Assembly (NCBI GenBank): GCA_021432605.1
Contig: MU271144.1
Coordinates: forward strand, 744,001-808,000
Origin: Coniochaeta sp. PMI_546
Taxonomy: Eukaryota; Ascomycota; Sordariomycetes; Coniochaetales; Coniochaetaceae
Direction: 5' to 3'
DNA: 64,000 nt
In this document: positions 21,404-33,470 of the stretch, one piece after another
Position numbering within the stretch: position 1 is the first letter of the stretch
Layout: each line of letters opens with the position of its first letter
Notes under the pieces: generated by a model
What the model saw: the letters and a program-made list of their open reading frames with translations, nothing else
Databases searched by the model: none
Told to the model about the DNA's origin: nothing
Made by a program: the position numbers and the translations under genes

Positions 21404-22027
21404 TGTGACGTCGTTTATGGATGTAAGTGTAGGTAGATAGGTGAAATGGCAGCGAGAGGAGTTAGATCAAAAGTAGGGGGTTAGATGGGTGAGGTATGTG
21501 TGAGCATGGTGGATGTGAAGGTGAGGATTGGGAATCGCCTGCTCTTGTTATAGCAGACGAGGACAGACACTTGCTTGTGGTTGAAACATAAGGACAATGG
21601 CACTGTTCTATCATGACGGCCTTGTCTTTCTTTGTGCGTCTCATGCTCAAAGGCGGAATCAAAACGTCTTGCCATTGCCCATTGTGCTGAACGCTTCTTT
21701 TGTTCTGGCTGCCCGACAGTCCGATCATTGTTTGAAAGACTGTTTCTGGTTAGTGAGAAGAATTCACAGTCTCAAGAAGTAACGCAAGTACACGCGGAGT
21801 ACAGAGGTACCAGGGTGCAGAGTCAAGAATTTCTTCTCATAGGAATTCAAAGCTGCTATGTACTCCCAGAAGCTCTAGTCCTCCAGGTCATATATATCCA
21901 GAACTTCTCTCCAACACTGTGTAACCATCCTCACTATTATCCAGATCCCCGGTCTCGGATGAAGGAGTAACCCCATCATACGAAGCTCACTGGTCCGTAC
22001 CCGCTCAATTCCCCCCAATTTAGCCTC
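21404..22027. other. Spacer between two minus-strand genes
   Basis: 624 bases holding the promoter of the DUF3574-like gene and the 3' flank of the secreted protein gene. Nothing else supported. Confidence 0.45.
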
Positions 22028-22588
22028 CTAAGGGCTAGCAGGCGCAGGCGTCACACCGGTAGGGCTGTAAGTAGACCCCTCCCAGATATAGCTCCCGCCC
22101 ATATCCAGCAGCCAAGTGAGAGCATTGAACTCGGTGTCGATAAGCTTGATCTGCCAAGCGCCCGTCGCCTTTGTCAGCTCCAACACAGTGATACCCTTGC
22201 TAGGCTTCATGGCCTCGCCAAAAGTGGCGTGCCAGCGCAGAGTGACGAAGGTGCAGTCAACGGCGTCGATGCTGTCGACGACCAGAGGGAAAGGAGGGTT
22301 GAGCTCCTGCGCCTCCATGAAGATCTTCTTGGTCGCGAATGTGGGACCGCCGAGCGGCTGGTTGAGGAAGGTGTTAATGCTGTCTGAGTAGTCGGCAAAG
22401 TCCTCGCTGCAGTACTGGGCGGCCAGTGCGTCCGAGTAGTTCGCAATCAGCTGCTGGTAGATGCCTACCAGCGTCGTGGCCTCGGGCTTGGTAAGGCAGG
22501 TGGTCGCGGTCTGGCGTTCTGTGAGGGAGGGCAGTGCCAGTGCGGAGCTGGCGAGGCTTGCCGCTGCGAGGATAGTCGAGAAGAGCAT
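22028..22588 (-). CDS. Small secreted NTF2-like domain protein
   Basis: A 186-residue intronless protein. Residues 1-19 form a clear signal peptide (MLFSTILAAASLASSALALP), with cleavage likely near ALA-LP. The mature part has an NTF2-like (SnoaL-type) alpha/beta pattern: a helix ending in YQQLIANYSDALAAQYCSED, then DYSDSINTFLNQPLGG, and strands with CTFVTLRWHATF, ITVLELTKATGAWQIKLIDT and EFNALTWLLDMG. Three cysteines remain after cleavage (in TTCLTK, QYCSED and DCTFV), so at most one pair could bond. Related secreted NTF2-like proteins are common in Pezizomycotina, with no known activity. It could be a cell-wall or host-facing protein; no evidence decides. A TATA-like element lies about 100 bases upstream. 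Confidence 0.85.
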   Translation of the reverse strand: MLFSTILAAASLASSALALPSLTERQTATTCLTKPEATTLVGIYQQLIANYSDALAAQYCSEDFADYSDSINTFLNQPLGGPTFATKKIFMEAQELNPPFPLVVDSIDAVDCTFVTLRWHATFGEAMKPSKGITVLELTKATGAWQIKLIDTEFNALTWLLDMGGSYIWEGSTYSPTGVTPAPASP

Positions 22589-24266
22589 ATTGAATCCGGA
22601 ACAGGTTGTGTATTTCCCCTTAACGATGATGGATGAAGGTCAACGCACCGGCCTGTCTCATTAGCTTCGGGGCTCGCCCTCTTCACTTTATAAGTCTTCG
22701 TCTGTCTCACGATTCCATTAAACAGCTATTCAGCTGTGGCTCTTCGACGCTCAACCGGTGCCGGTTTTCCAGCTCGTATGAAGTGATTCCCAGGTTTTCA
22801 TATTGACGATGCATTTATCCAGTGAAGTCCGGGCTTGGGTTAATAAACCACATCACGGACGTCCGACAGACGCTTCAAAGACTTCTGAAGCTCGGGTCCG
22901 ATTATCAATTGTGATTTCACTTTTGTAAAACCTGTACGAGACTTGTAGATTGTCTGTACTTGCTGGACCAGGCGTATGACCGACTTTGCAAAGGGTAGAC
23001 TGACGCGGCCGGGACTTTAGGCGGCTCGGACCCGTCCAGCGCCAACAAGACAGTTTTGTCCTGCAGCTTAAATTGAACAGAAGAGTGGTAATATGATTCT
23101 CTCCGGAACTGGTCGACGGACCAAGCTGTTGGAGACGATGTGGTGTGTATATTTAGCTTCTGTGGCTGGAAAGGGGCTCCTCGTTCCCACGCAACGGGTG
23201 GCCTTGCATCGGCTATCTCTCGCGAGACGCATCAGCAACCTAAAGCCCGGTCTTGGAAAGATTCAAGCCCCTCAAGAGCAATATATACCGGAGCTTTGGA
23301 GGTCTATCGGGCACGAACTGGAGCTCCTCGGTGTCGGTTGGGGGCCGAGGTCGTCATCCACTCGTATAACCCAGGAACAGCTACCTCCCATCACAACTCA
23401 AAAGTGGTGATCAACTTGTCCACCAAAGACGACAGAACTTGGCGAGTTCTATAAGACAAACTTTTGAGTGAGGACCAGAGCTCGACACAATCCCTTGTGG
23501 TCTATCGACAACCATACTGACATAATAAAGCAATGTAAATGCGGCTTCAATGACCGTAATGTGACGCCCAGGTGTCCTGCGCTTGAGCGACCCCTTAACA
23601 TCACGATATCGCATCAAGCAATCCAGTTCACGAGCAGTTCTGCCTCGAAAGACACCACAGAAGGGCGAAATATGAGACGGAAAACAGTTTCTCCTGCACG
23701 CCAAGCCACAAAGACCGAGTGTCCGAGTATCGAGAAGTTGCCGCGAAAGCTTTGCCAAGGGGCTCAATGTCGGGCGGGCAGAGCCCCTTCACAGGCAGAC
23801 CTCTGCAAGTCCTGATATCTCCAGCTCGTCGATTCTCGACTTCCAACCTGAGTCAAAGCTGTAGCAGGATAGTTTTGCCTAGCCAGACTGCAACGATTGG
23901 AGTTCTGCCGCCCAAAATCATGGACAGAGTCCCCTTAGCGACATAGCCAGCTAGGTAGACACAGATCATGCTTATATGCCGGTGAGAGGACCGAGCTTGA
24001 ACAGAAGAGACTGAACAGAGGTCCAGATACCCAGGCAACAAGACGTGGATGTAACACAGAACAGTTTCTCAGACAGCAGCACTGGTTACCGCTGGCTAAT
24101 TAGAACCATCTATCACTCCAAAGGTCCTGTAAAACGTGACCCAACTATATCGGTTGTGATCCGATTTTGACGACCACAGTATTCTTTTTGCCACCCTTCA
24201 AAATACACGTGAACAGGAGCGAAACCGCGCAGCAAATGCTAGTCATCCTCAGTGTACCGAAGCTTT
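22589..24266. other. Spacer without supported genes
   Basis: Nearly 1.7 kb. The left end is the promoter of the secreted protein gene; the right end is the 3' flank of MTD1. Several frames of 70-120 codons exist on both strands (for example 23093-23410 plus and 23411-23767 minus), but none has a domain, a hydrophobic pattern or a start context that I would defend. Confidence 0.45.
22687..22692 (-). promoter_or_regulatory. TATA-like element of the secreted protein gene
   Basis: TATAAA on the minus strand, about 100 bases before the start codon at 22588. Clear TATA boxes are uncommon before the housekeeping genes here, which fits a regulated rather than constitutive gene. Confidence 0.45.
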
Positions 24267-25509
24267 CTAACCGTCCAGGAACGCGTCGCTCCTAGCCCTG
24301 GCTTTGGCGGCGTCCTGATCCGGCTGCGACCGGTTGGCTATTAACCTCTATAGAACCGAGCGTCAGCGATCATTCATATCAGGAAGGAAGCAGAAGAGAC
24401 TTACCACCAAATTTCTCAGCAACACGGCAATAGTAACCTTGCCTACGCTCGGAATGTATATGCTCGCCTTTTCCTTGACAGCCGGGCCATCAAAGTTCCG
24501 GAAACTCGAAAAGTTGATGCACACGGCGCCGTCACGGATCAACTCCGTCGGCACCTTGAAGTTCTCGCTCGGCACGCCGGCAATAACAACATCGCACAGC
24601 GGTAGGACCTGCTCTAGGCCCCAGCCCTCCTTCTCGTGCACTTGGTGGCGCGGCTGCTTGATGCCCTGGCCACGAGTAAACACTTGCACGCCGGTGAGAT
24701 CGACACTGTACACAGTCGCGCCGTCGTTGGCCAGAAGCGCGGCTAATGGCCGTCCGTTGACCTCGCTGCGGTTTATGACGCAGATGGTCTTGCCGAAGAG
24801 GCGGTTGCCGTAGGCTAGAATGGGGTTGTAGATGCTCAGATATTCCAAGATCTTGACAACAGCCAGAGGTGTGCAAGGTAGAAGCGATTTCTTGGTGTTG
24901 GCGGGCGGGTCCAGGAAACGGATGTTGTGGTACATGTTGTACAGGTGCTTGTGACACAGTCCCTCGACATCTTTCGACAAGGAGACAGTCTCTTGGATGT
25001 ACTTATCGTGCTGCACGTTGCCTGGGAAGATGGGGTAGTAGACAATGATACCGTCAACGGAGTCGTCATCGTTGGCGGCCATTATGGCTTCCTCGAGAGT
25101 CTCCTTGTCTGATATGCGGAGGTCGAAGGTGAAGCCACTGGTGAGTGTTAGCCCTTGAGATTGTGTATAAATCGAATTGTGCAGGAGGTCTGTTTCCAAA
25201 GTCCGTCCACTCGAACAGCCGAACATTCGAAGAATTAAACACACATGGTGTTTTCAGGACAGTCTCTTCCCGGAAAAGAAATCGAGTAGCATTGCCAATA
25301 ACTCACTTCTCTTCACATGTCTTCTTGGACCACTCGGCGTACTTCACAGCAGCCGGATCGTCGTTTGCCAAGAAGGCAGCCAGACATGGCTGCACGGCAT
25401 CCTTTGCTTGTATTTTTGCGAGGGTGTCATGCACCTCTTGTAAGAGATTTTTGGCAATGGTATCTGCGAGGATGACCTTGCAGGTCTTGGGTACATCTGA
25501 AGAAGACAT
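24267..25509 (-). CDS. MTD1: NAD-dependent methylenetetrahydrofolate dehydrogenase
   Basis: Three exons, 25307-25509, 24405-25137 and 24267-24347, give 338 residues; introns are 169 and 57 nt. The protein matches the monofunctional cytosolic enzyme Mtd1, which oxidises 5,10-methylene-THF to methenyl-THF with NAD. Signatures: FLANDDPAAVKYAEWSKKTC with the catalytic region Tyr/Lys, DGIIVYYPIFPG, GKTICVINRSEVNGRPLAAL in the nucleotide-binding fold, and VPSVGKVTIAVLLRN (read IPSVGKVT). Exon joins restore CEENGFTFDLR and LLRNLVRLIANR. I chose the ATG at 25509 because it sits in a strong context (ACC before ATG) and begins MSSSDVPKTCKVILA as in the family. An upstream in-frame ATG at 25611 would add 34 residues that resemble a mitochondrial presequence. 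Divergent from MMS19. Confidence 0.93.
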
Positions 25510-25611
25510 GGTGCGCAAGCAGTGCCCGATTGGACTTTTAGCCTGTCGAATGTCTCTGACTCCAAGACGCCTGACTTGTCTAAGAAGGGTATTAGCGATC
25601 GTAGTCCTCAT

Positions 25612-26339
25612 CGGTCTTGGACTGGGTGCTTGTAATGGCCAGTAGGCTCATGAAAATCTGCATGTTGCACCCTCATCTTACAGAGGAACTTGCACGAGTG
25701 ACTTACAGCGAATGCCCCGCGAACTTTTTTTACTCTTGCCCCACCGAAAACTTTCAAATGTAAGGAACGAACACCGAGAAACCAGACAAGCGTCAGAGAG
25801 CTGTAAGATATGTGACGTTTGAGTTCCAGGCAGTCAGTAAGAGGGACGTGTAGGTTATGAGACGGTCGTACACCAGGCCAATTGACTTGTGTTCTTCCGG
25901 AGACCGGAGGGTAGCAGCTTATGACTCGCCCCGGATTCATCTCAGAGTCGCAAAATTTGTCAATGGCGGAAGGGGAACCGACAGCGACTGCCCCTCTTAC
26001 TACTTGTGGTTTAGCGTCTTGCCGGCCCTGCATCTTATCGCGTACTTTCGTCATATGGAGGACCACGATAAGACTTTCTGTCCATGACCAAGCCGTTGTT
26101 TTTTTGGGCCGATCTTGGAGGGGCCGCGCTTCGGACCAAATGCTCGCCATTAGCATTTGTACCTACCTTACTATACAAATTAACATCTAAACATATTAGA
26201 GAAGCCCGTTCTTATTCACTTGGTTCACAGTCAAACCTATTGTTAGCCTCACCCATAAGAGCATTTATCGACCGGTTAATTCGTTCCTTCCTGTCTCGGC
26301 AGCCCCCCGCGCGGGTCTGCGAGCCGTCTCGAACCGGCC
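25612..26339. promoter_or_regulatory. Divergent promoter region, MTD1/MMS19
   Basis: About 730 bases between the longest MTD1 frame and the MMS19 start. It contains the MTD1 leader and a TACCTTA microrepeat (ACCTACCTTA at 26161). A 182-codon minus-strand frame (25608-26156) runs through it but has no recognisable features. Confidence 0.45.
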
Positions 26340-29300
26340 ATGGCGAGCTTTGATGAGCTGGCACTGCAATACGTCGTTCTCGAAGATGAAGTCGTTATGC
26401 GGGATCTAGCTGCCAAAGCAGCAAAATGTTTGTACCTTTCTCTCATCGCATCCTCTCCTTTTGGTTCTCCCCCGGTTGCTTCTTCACAACTTTTGCCTGG
26501 CCTTGGAAAGGTGATCAAGACCGACCAGATGCCGTCGTTAGCTATAGCTGTACATGGACGACTTCCCTTCCTACGCGAAGCTTCTGATATACTCCAATGA
26601 TCCAAAGCCCGGAGAGCTAGGCGGCATGTCCAATCCAATCTCATGGTACTTGCGATTCTGATGACTGGCTTCTTGGGTTATCGCTTCTGCTTTTCCTGCC
26701 GTGCCCCTCCACAGTAGTAATTGCGATTTCAAGGCGTCGTTGTTTCCTGATGGGCTACTTGCTAACCACAATCAAATACAGCAATCGAGGATGCGGGTGC
26801 GAGTCGCATTGCCGTCGGAAACTGGGCCGCGTCTATCAAGCTCTGGATCGCCCCTGGTCTCGACAATCGCGGTGCCGCTTCGGGCAAGGACGATGGAGAT
26901 AGCGGCAATGCAATCACCAGAGCCAAGGCCATTGGCTTCCTTGCTGCGACCCTTGAGGTTCTCAACAAGGATCTCCTCAAGGCCGACCAGGTCGACCTCC
27001 TCGTCGGCTTCTTCGGGTCAATGTTCAGCAACGACCATAAGGCGGGCATAACCCCGGCAGCGAAGGCCCTCAATCAGCTTGCTACTGCGAGAAGCTTTAA
27101 GCCCGCAATGGGTGTCAAGATCATCGAGGATATTTCGACGATGAAGGAGGACTTCCGGTTGCAGACCGCAGCCACCCGGCTTGAGGTCTACAACCTTTTG
27201 TTACGCCTGGTTCAAGACTCGTTGATCGCTGGAGAGCTCCAGCATAAGTACGGTGCCTCAAGCGGCTTCATTCTAGATCTGCTCAACCTCTGCCAGCATG
27301 AGAGAGACCCAAAGAACCTGATGGTCTGGTTTGAGATCGTCAAGACCCTGGTCAGCGAGTATTCCCCATCAGACGAGGTTACCGACGAGGTCTTCAAGGC
27401 GTTTTCCAACTACTTTCCAATAACCCTCCGCGAGTCTACCACACCCATAGGCGTCACGCCAGAAGACCTCAAGGGAGCTTTACGGAAGTGCTTCTCAGCT
27501 CACCACCGCCTTGCACGCCTCACCTTTCCCTACCTAATCCAGAGGCTCGACCAGGGTGACTCCATGAAAGTCACGGTCAAGGTCAGTAAACAGAACTGTT
27601 TAGCATATCTAGAGAAAAGCTAACCGTCACAGAATGACATTCTCATGACAATGAAAGCTTGCATTGAGAACTACGAAAACACTTACACCGGACTTATTCC
27701 CTTCATACCCTCAATATGGAACTCGCTCAAATACGAGGTTCGTAACGGTGAAGTGGCTGAGACAGTGCGAGGCGCCACTTCGGTCCTCCGCGCCATTGCC
27801 GTCAAGCTCCAAGATGACTCGTCTCAGCTGGATGAATATATTCATGTGGTGTTCAGAGACTCCCTCGATGATCTATCTGAGCAAGACTACGTCAAGCAGG
27901 CTGGCCAAATCTGCCTGGCGGTTGTTAGCTCCGGTCCGCAAGCCTTTGTGTCGCACAGCCCCAAGCTGGTTGATTCGGTAACCCAAAAAATTCCTCACTT
28001 CAACTCAGCAACCTACGCGACATATACGAAAGACCTACTAGACCTCCTCCATGCAATTCTCCAAGCCAGACAAACCCTGGTGCAGCTCTATCCGGATAAC
28101 GGGAAACTACTCGCAGTGGATTCCGCCAGTCACTTTCAAAACTTGTTCCACAAGGTCTACCTGCCGTTATGGCAGAACAACGTCGCTTACGACGAGGGCC
28201 CTGAGCTTGGTGTTCTCAAGGGCATCACCAGCGGCGTTGCAATGCTCGTGACGCAAGAGAGTCTCCTAGCCGATGGGACGAGGTCACTGTTATGCTCCAG
28301 CGACGTCTGCAAGGAGATATGCTCGCTATTCGGCCATCGACTTCTTATGCCCCTTACCCTCAGCCCCAGAGATGCTGCCGCAATGGTAGCCGATGTTGAC
28401 ATTGGCCTCCAGGAAGCGCTTTCTACAGTAGTGACACACTACATGGAGGGTTTCCAGATGCTCGTTGCCGCCACCTTAGATGCAATCTCAGATCGAGACT
28501 GGAAGAGCACTCAGAAACGCTCCATTGACCACTTATGGCAGGTTATCTGCCGAGTGTCATTCATAGGCTGCTCTCAGCTTCCTAGCGATCTTGCTCTCAG
28601 TTCGGCTCACAAGAAGTACACACCATTACATCACTTCATGAGCTGGACTGGCGCCTTACTTCAGCTCACAGAGTCGTTTTTGACTAATGGAACTGACCCT
28701 CGGGTCGTAAAGATGATTGTAGCTGGTTTGCACCACTCAATGTGCTGCTTGCGAGATGCCTGTGGGTCCGAAGGACAACAGGCAAACCTGTGTCAAGAGA
28801 CCGAGGACTCCCTTGACTGGGCGAGAGAAGTCAAGAAAGTCACCGCTGGCGCAGAGATCCCATCTGACTGGCTTCGCCTGCTTCACAGACATTACCCCGA
28901 CATCCATGATCAACTTTGGTCCAACACAGTGGACGGCGCACTGGCAAATGCAACGAGCGTAGACAAAGCGGCGAACGGATCCAGCAGCCAAGACGTGTTT
29001 GCCGAGTTCATTCGTCTGAGTCTCTTCATTGTCCGCCACCTCTTCCGTCTTGTCACCAAGGAGATTCATGATGTAGAGGGCAAGATCGTGCTACGTCTCG
29101 CGGATGAGATCGCGGAGTATTCAGAGAAGCGACGCAGAGCCATCCTGGAACACATCGAGAGAATGGCACCAATGACTATCAAGGCCCTGGATGCACGTGC
29201 TCAGCAGTTCTACAAACTTCCAACTGAGGCTTTCCGGCTGTTCAGCAATTGCAAAATCGCGGCACCGTATTGGAGTGCAGAGGAGGATGGCGCCTTGAAC

Positions 29301-30546
29301 TTGCTCACACTGAGCATTCTCAAGGGCTTATGGCCTGATGCTATGACGGGTCTGGTAAGTTTTAGCGCGATAGTCTGATGAACAATGTGCTGATCAAATC
29401 TAGTACGAACGCGACGGCATCGCCCAAGCCCTCCTTTGCAACCATACCTACACCCTGAGTGCCAATATCAGCCAGGGTCAGGCGTGGATTGTCGCCCTCC
29501 TCGCCAACAAGTACAAGGCATCCCCGTCAACCTTCGACTTCAAGGTAGTTGCTGAGTTCTGGCAAAGCCGCATGGAGCTTAACATGACTTCCTACAATGC
29601 CGAGAACGTGGACGTCGGGATTGACATTGAGCGAGTCCTCTCGATCCTGGTCGGCGCCGTGCCTCGTCAGGAGAAAGCGATCCTGCCCCTGATCCCGCTC
29701 GCACATAAGGTCATCGGCCTGCCCAATTCGATCGGCGAGGCACTTGCAGGGGAGATCGACGCAGTGGTCGACGAGAACATGTATCTGCAGACCGAGATGC
29801 ACGCCGTGATCAAACCACTCTACAAGCAGTGGACATATGCCCACCTCGTCAAGCCCATGTACGCTCTTGCGATGCCCGTTCCCTCGGAGGCCCAGTCGTC
29901 CTCGGAGGATCTCAAGTTGTCGGCCGAGCATTACACCATCGCAATTCTGTCCATCCTGAAGCACTGCCCATTCGCAGTCTACGAGTCCGACATCGAGCCC
30001 CTGGTCTCCATGATCCTGAAAGTGCTGCACAACATCGATAACGTCCGCCACATTGAAGTGGCCCTGCACCTTCTGCAGGAGATTCTGCGCAACGATGCCA
30101 CGGCGCTCAAGTACCACCTGCGCGCGATTATCACCGCCCTGAGACAAGTCTACCGCGTTAACCTCAAGGCAGTCAACACATCGCGTACTGAAGAAGGGAC
30201 AGATTGGCAGAAACTGTACGTCGAAAACCTTGCCGCGCCCAGAGCCTCTAGGAACCAGCATGATGAATCGCTGCACGACTTCAAAATTACTCCGGGCATT
30301 GAAGCAAGCTCTGATACGAGCCCTGGGCGGCGGAAGGTGGACGAGCGCTCATTCGCGACGTACGTGGCGTGCCGCAAGGCGGTGCTCGAGATGCTCGGCG
30401 AGATGCCGAGCAGGTTCGAGGAGCGCTATGTGATGCCGTTTAAGGGGGACATGATTCGCTTTCTCGATTCTTGCTGCGGTGACCCTGTCCGGGAGCTGAG
30501 ACGGGTGGCGGTTGAGGCTAGGGAAGGGTGGTTCGGACTCGGTTGA
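26340..30546 (+). CDS. MET18: MMS19/MET18, cytosolic iron-sulfur targeting factor
   Basis: Four exons, 26340-26427, 26782-27581, 27633-29354 and 29404-30546, give 1250 residues. The three introns are 354, 51 and 49 nt; the first is long for this window and joins AAKAAK to SIEDAGASRIAVGNW. The protein is all-helical (HEAT-like). N-terminal family blocks are KAIGFLAATLEVLNKDLL, QVDLLVGFFGSMF, ERDPKNLMVWFEIVKTL, YFPITL, and IWNSLKYEVRNGEV; the C-terminal HEAT region has EKAILPLIPLAHKVIGLP and LHLLQEILRNDATALKYHLR. In the family Mms19/Met18 delivers Fe-S clusters to nuclear DNA polymerases, primase and helicases as part of the CIA targeting complex. It is somewhat longer than the yeast and human proteins (about 1030). 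Confidence 0.92.
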
Positions 30547-31288
30547 GCCTTGGAGAGAGGGAGGCTTTTCTCTCAAGAGCTGAGGACAGAGCCATTGCAT
30601 GTATTTACCACGCGATGAGGTTAACACATTGTGGATGGTGGGCTGTCCTTCTGCAAGGATGCGTTGTTTTTGAGCTCATTGTTGGATTCGTTGTAGTTGT
30701 CTGGCTTTGTTCAGGATTGCATGTCTTCTGCCAAAGAAGAATGGATGTCATCTCCGAAAGGCATGGTTCTTGTTGAAGGCTGTTCATGCTTGGAATGATC
30801 TTCATGACTGGATGGCTAGATGACCGGGATTGCTGCATTTTCAAGGGTTTTGCATGTGTCGGAGTTACGAAGGTGGAGTTGCAGTTGCTGTACAAGTTAG
30901 CCATGTACATCTCCCAGGTAGGGAGTTGGTACTAGGTATGTTCTCCTCAGCTTTACGGAGTTGGTCGGGAATCGAAAGCTCCCTGACCTCAAATCCAATG
31001 CTTGTTCCAAAGCAATCAGGCCATCCTGGTCCTGTGAAAAACCAAAATGTGGCAGAATCATATCGAAGCTGTAGATTGAATGGTTACTCTGGTTTGCGTG
31101 GCGCTCTTTGCGTCGCAGAAGGGTACCGCCTTCAGTAGCATGTCTGATGCGGACAGTCGATACAGTACCTATTCCATACTATACATGCTTTTCGCAGGAA
31201 ATCCGTGCCCCTTTAACCCATGTTTTGGACCAGCGCCTCCGCAACCAAGTTCTCGTCACTGTCTTCACCCCAACAACCAGCCCATACC
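30547..31288. other. Convergent 3' spacer, MMS19/SPC2
   Basis: 742 bases between two stop codons. Only short frames; nothing supported. Confidence 0.45.
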
Positions 31289-32101
31289 CTACGCCTTCCC
31301 CCTCCTCTTGCCCTTCTTCCCACCACTCGCAGCCACGTCCGTCCCGCTCGCCACCTCCGAAGTAGTGGCAGCCGACAGCGCATCCAGCATCTCGGCCGTG
31401 TAGCGACTCTCAGTCTTCTCGCCAGGCACGCGCTTGGGATCCAGCTTGCCGACAACGGGGATCGCTGTCGCGAGCATGGTCTGGAAGGGCGCGGGCACGA
31501 ACTGGCCTGATGCGTCGAACCATTCTGTGAAGGAGCGAGTGATGGTGAATGTTTCCGGCTTGACGGACTTGGACTTGGGTTGAATGGTTATTGTGAGGTT
31601 GTACTCGGGTACATTCTTGCGGGTTGACGTTGCGATTGTTATCTGTAACTCTGTCAGTATCTCGAGGGCGGCTCTCCTCTAAGGAAAGGGGGGAGAGGGA
31701 AAACGAACAGTTTCCCCGCTAGGCGCGGTGCCGACGTATACCACTCCTTTCTCCTTCTTCCATATCCAGAGCGTCAGTGCGGTGTTGAGGACGGTGTAGA
31801 CGGCCACCGCAGCCGCGGTGTAGTACTTTGTGTTCTCGAAGCCGAGCTTGTAGTCCCATGCGAAGCAGGCGCCGGCGATGATCAGGGCGGAATAGCCCAG
31901 CGCCAACCGGACGTCGGTCAAGTGGTGTGATTGCCGGAATTTGAGGCTGTTGAGGTAGACTGGGATTGTGTCGTCGGAGGTGTTCTTGAGGTCTGCGAAG
32001 CTGAGGTTAGCATGATGTCCGGGCCGGTAGAGAGAGCAACATGTAGGCGTGTTGGATTTACCTGCAAGGTTATAGACTGTGATCTTTTCTTGTGACGCCA
32101 T
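31289..32101 (-). CDS. SPC2: Signal peptidase complex subunit 2
   Basis: Three exons, 32062-32101, 31709-31992 and 31289-31642, encode 225 residues. The 69-nt first intron (GTAAAT...GCAG) and 66-nt second intron (GTTCGT...ACAG) join NLADLKNTSDD and SGETITIATSTRK. The SPC25/Spc2 family pattern is clear: KFRQSHHLTDVRLALGYSA leading into two hydrophobic segments (ALIIAGACFAWDY and AAAVAVYTVLNTALTLWIW), EKGVVYVG after the second, then a soluble cytosolic beta-rich part (VPEYNLTITIQPKSK, FTEWFDASGQFVP). The tail is Ala/Ser-rich and ends GGKKGKRRGKA. Spc2 supports signal peptidase at the Sec61 translocon. The gene is divergent from EMC3, another ER membrane factor, with only 311 bases between start codons. 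Confidence 0.93.
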
Positions 32102-32412
32102 CTTGACTTGTGATATTCTCAGTCACGTAGCTCCAGAATACAGCAGACAAATGTGAACCTGGAAGTCGAAGTTGAGGCCAGCTCTCAATGCTGAGCCGCT
32201 TTACAAACGGCGGACGGTTCCCGCAAACCGTAAAGGTGTCGTTTCGGCGGAAACGGAGCACCGACCCACCGACCCGATGCTGGCGACAGGGGTCCGTGGT
32301 GCATTGGCGCGGAGACGGGAGCTTGAAGCTCTTTGACGACTTCTCTCTTTCGCAACACATCTGTTCGACTGCAACGCCTCCCAACGACTGCTTATTGCCA
32401 AATACAGTCAAG
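32102..32412. promoter_or_regulatory. Compact bidirectional promoter, SPC2/EMC3
   Basis: 311 bases serve both start codons. The middle (about 32250-32285) has a direct repeat of ACCGACCC/CACCGACCCG. No TATA box is evident. Both genes act in ER membrane protein biogenesis, so shared control is plausible. Confidence 0.5.
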
Positions 32413-33327
32413 ATGGCGCAAATACCTGTGCAGACGATCCATAGGGATCCTCAGTTATTGTATGTTCCCGGTCTAAGTTGGCGCGTCTGGCCGACATTGT
32501 GAGCCTCACTTGCTAACCATGGCATGAATAGTTATTGGATCCTCGCCCCCATCACGGTAGTCATGGTTCTGACAGGTATCCTACGACACTATGCGACCGT
32601 CATGATGGCCACCGCTCCGAAGAAGCTGGACCGGAAGTCTATGCGCGAGCAGCGAGCGCTGATGCATGGCATCAACCTTCGAAACAACTACCACGTTCTG
32701 TCCAAGCATAGCTTCAACGTCCGCCGAGATGCCCTGACCGCGGCATTCGAATCTGGTGCATACTTGAAGAACCCCGATCAGCGTGGTCAAGCACCGCCGA
32801 ACCCCTTGAGCGACCCCAGCGCTATGGACGGCATGATGGGCATGATGAAGAACCAGATGGCTATGATCATTCCAAACACGCTGATTATGAGCTGGATCAA
32901 CGCCTTCTTCAGCGGCTACGTGATCATGAAGTTGCCATTCCCCTTGACGATCAAGTTCAAGAGTATGCTTCAGGCAGGTGTTGCCACCAGGGACATGGAT
33001 CCACGCTGGATGTCAAGTATCAGCTGGTATTTCCTGTGTATCTTTGGACTGCAGTCTGTCTTCAACTTCATCCTGGGTAGCGATAATGGTAAGTTCCCTT
33101 CCAGTACACCCCGTTCAACCCATAATCGTACTGACACTCAGATAGCTGCGAGTCAAATGGCGGCCCAAATGAACCAGATGGGTGCCCAGAGTACGCCTCA
33201 GATGTTCGGGCCAGGCGTCGACCCCGACAAGCAATTCCAGGCGGAAGCAGAAAATCTTGCAGTTATCGAGCATTACTCTGTACTTGACGACGTCGAGACG
33301 AGGTTGCTTGAGGGTATCAGAGCATAG
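32413..33327 (+). CDS. EMC3: ER membrane protein complex subunit 3
   Basis: Three exons, 32413-32459, 32532-33088 and 33146-33327, give 261 residues, the usual length. Introns are 72 and 57 nt; the second acceptor is the TAG at 33143-33145, because this gives SDNAASQMAAQMNQ, whereas reading straight through would insert 19 extra residues. The EMC3/DUF106 features are present: HRDPQLFYWILAPITVVMVLTGILRHY with the first membrane segment, SMREQRALMHGINLRNNYHVL as a coiled cytosolic part, MMGMMKNQMAMIIPNTLIMSWINAFFSGY and ISWYFLCIFGLQSVFNFIL as later segments. EMC3 is the Oxa1-superfamily insertase subunit of the EMC, which inserts tail-anchored and multispanning proteins. Convergent with RPC8, 143 bases apart. 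Confidence 0.95.
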
Positions 33328-33470
33328 ATTGCAAGCCGCAAGCCAATTACACCACCATACATAGAATACATCCGATCAACGCCCCCGGAATAGGCTTTTC
33401 CCATGTCTCTTCCGAGCGCCGATAAAATGACGGGTCTGCCTCGTGCAGTACTGTTCTCAAGGAGCCTTGC

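Noticed and set aside
25608-26156. A 182-codon minus frame in the MTD1/MMS19 promoter
   Set aside because: Overlaps the MTD1 leader, has no recognisable domain, and the region is needed as promoter.
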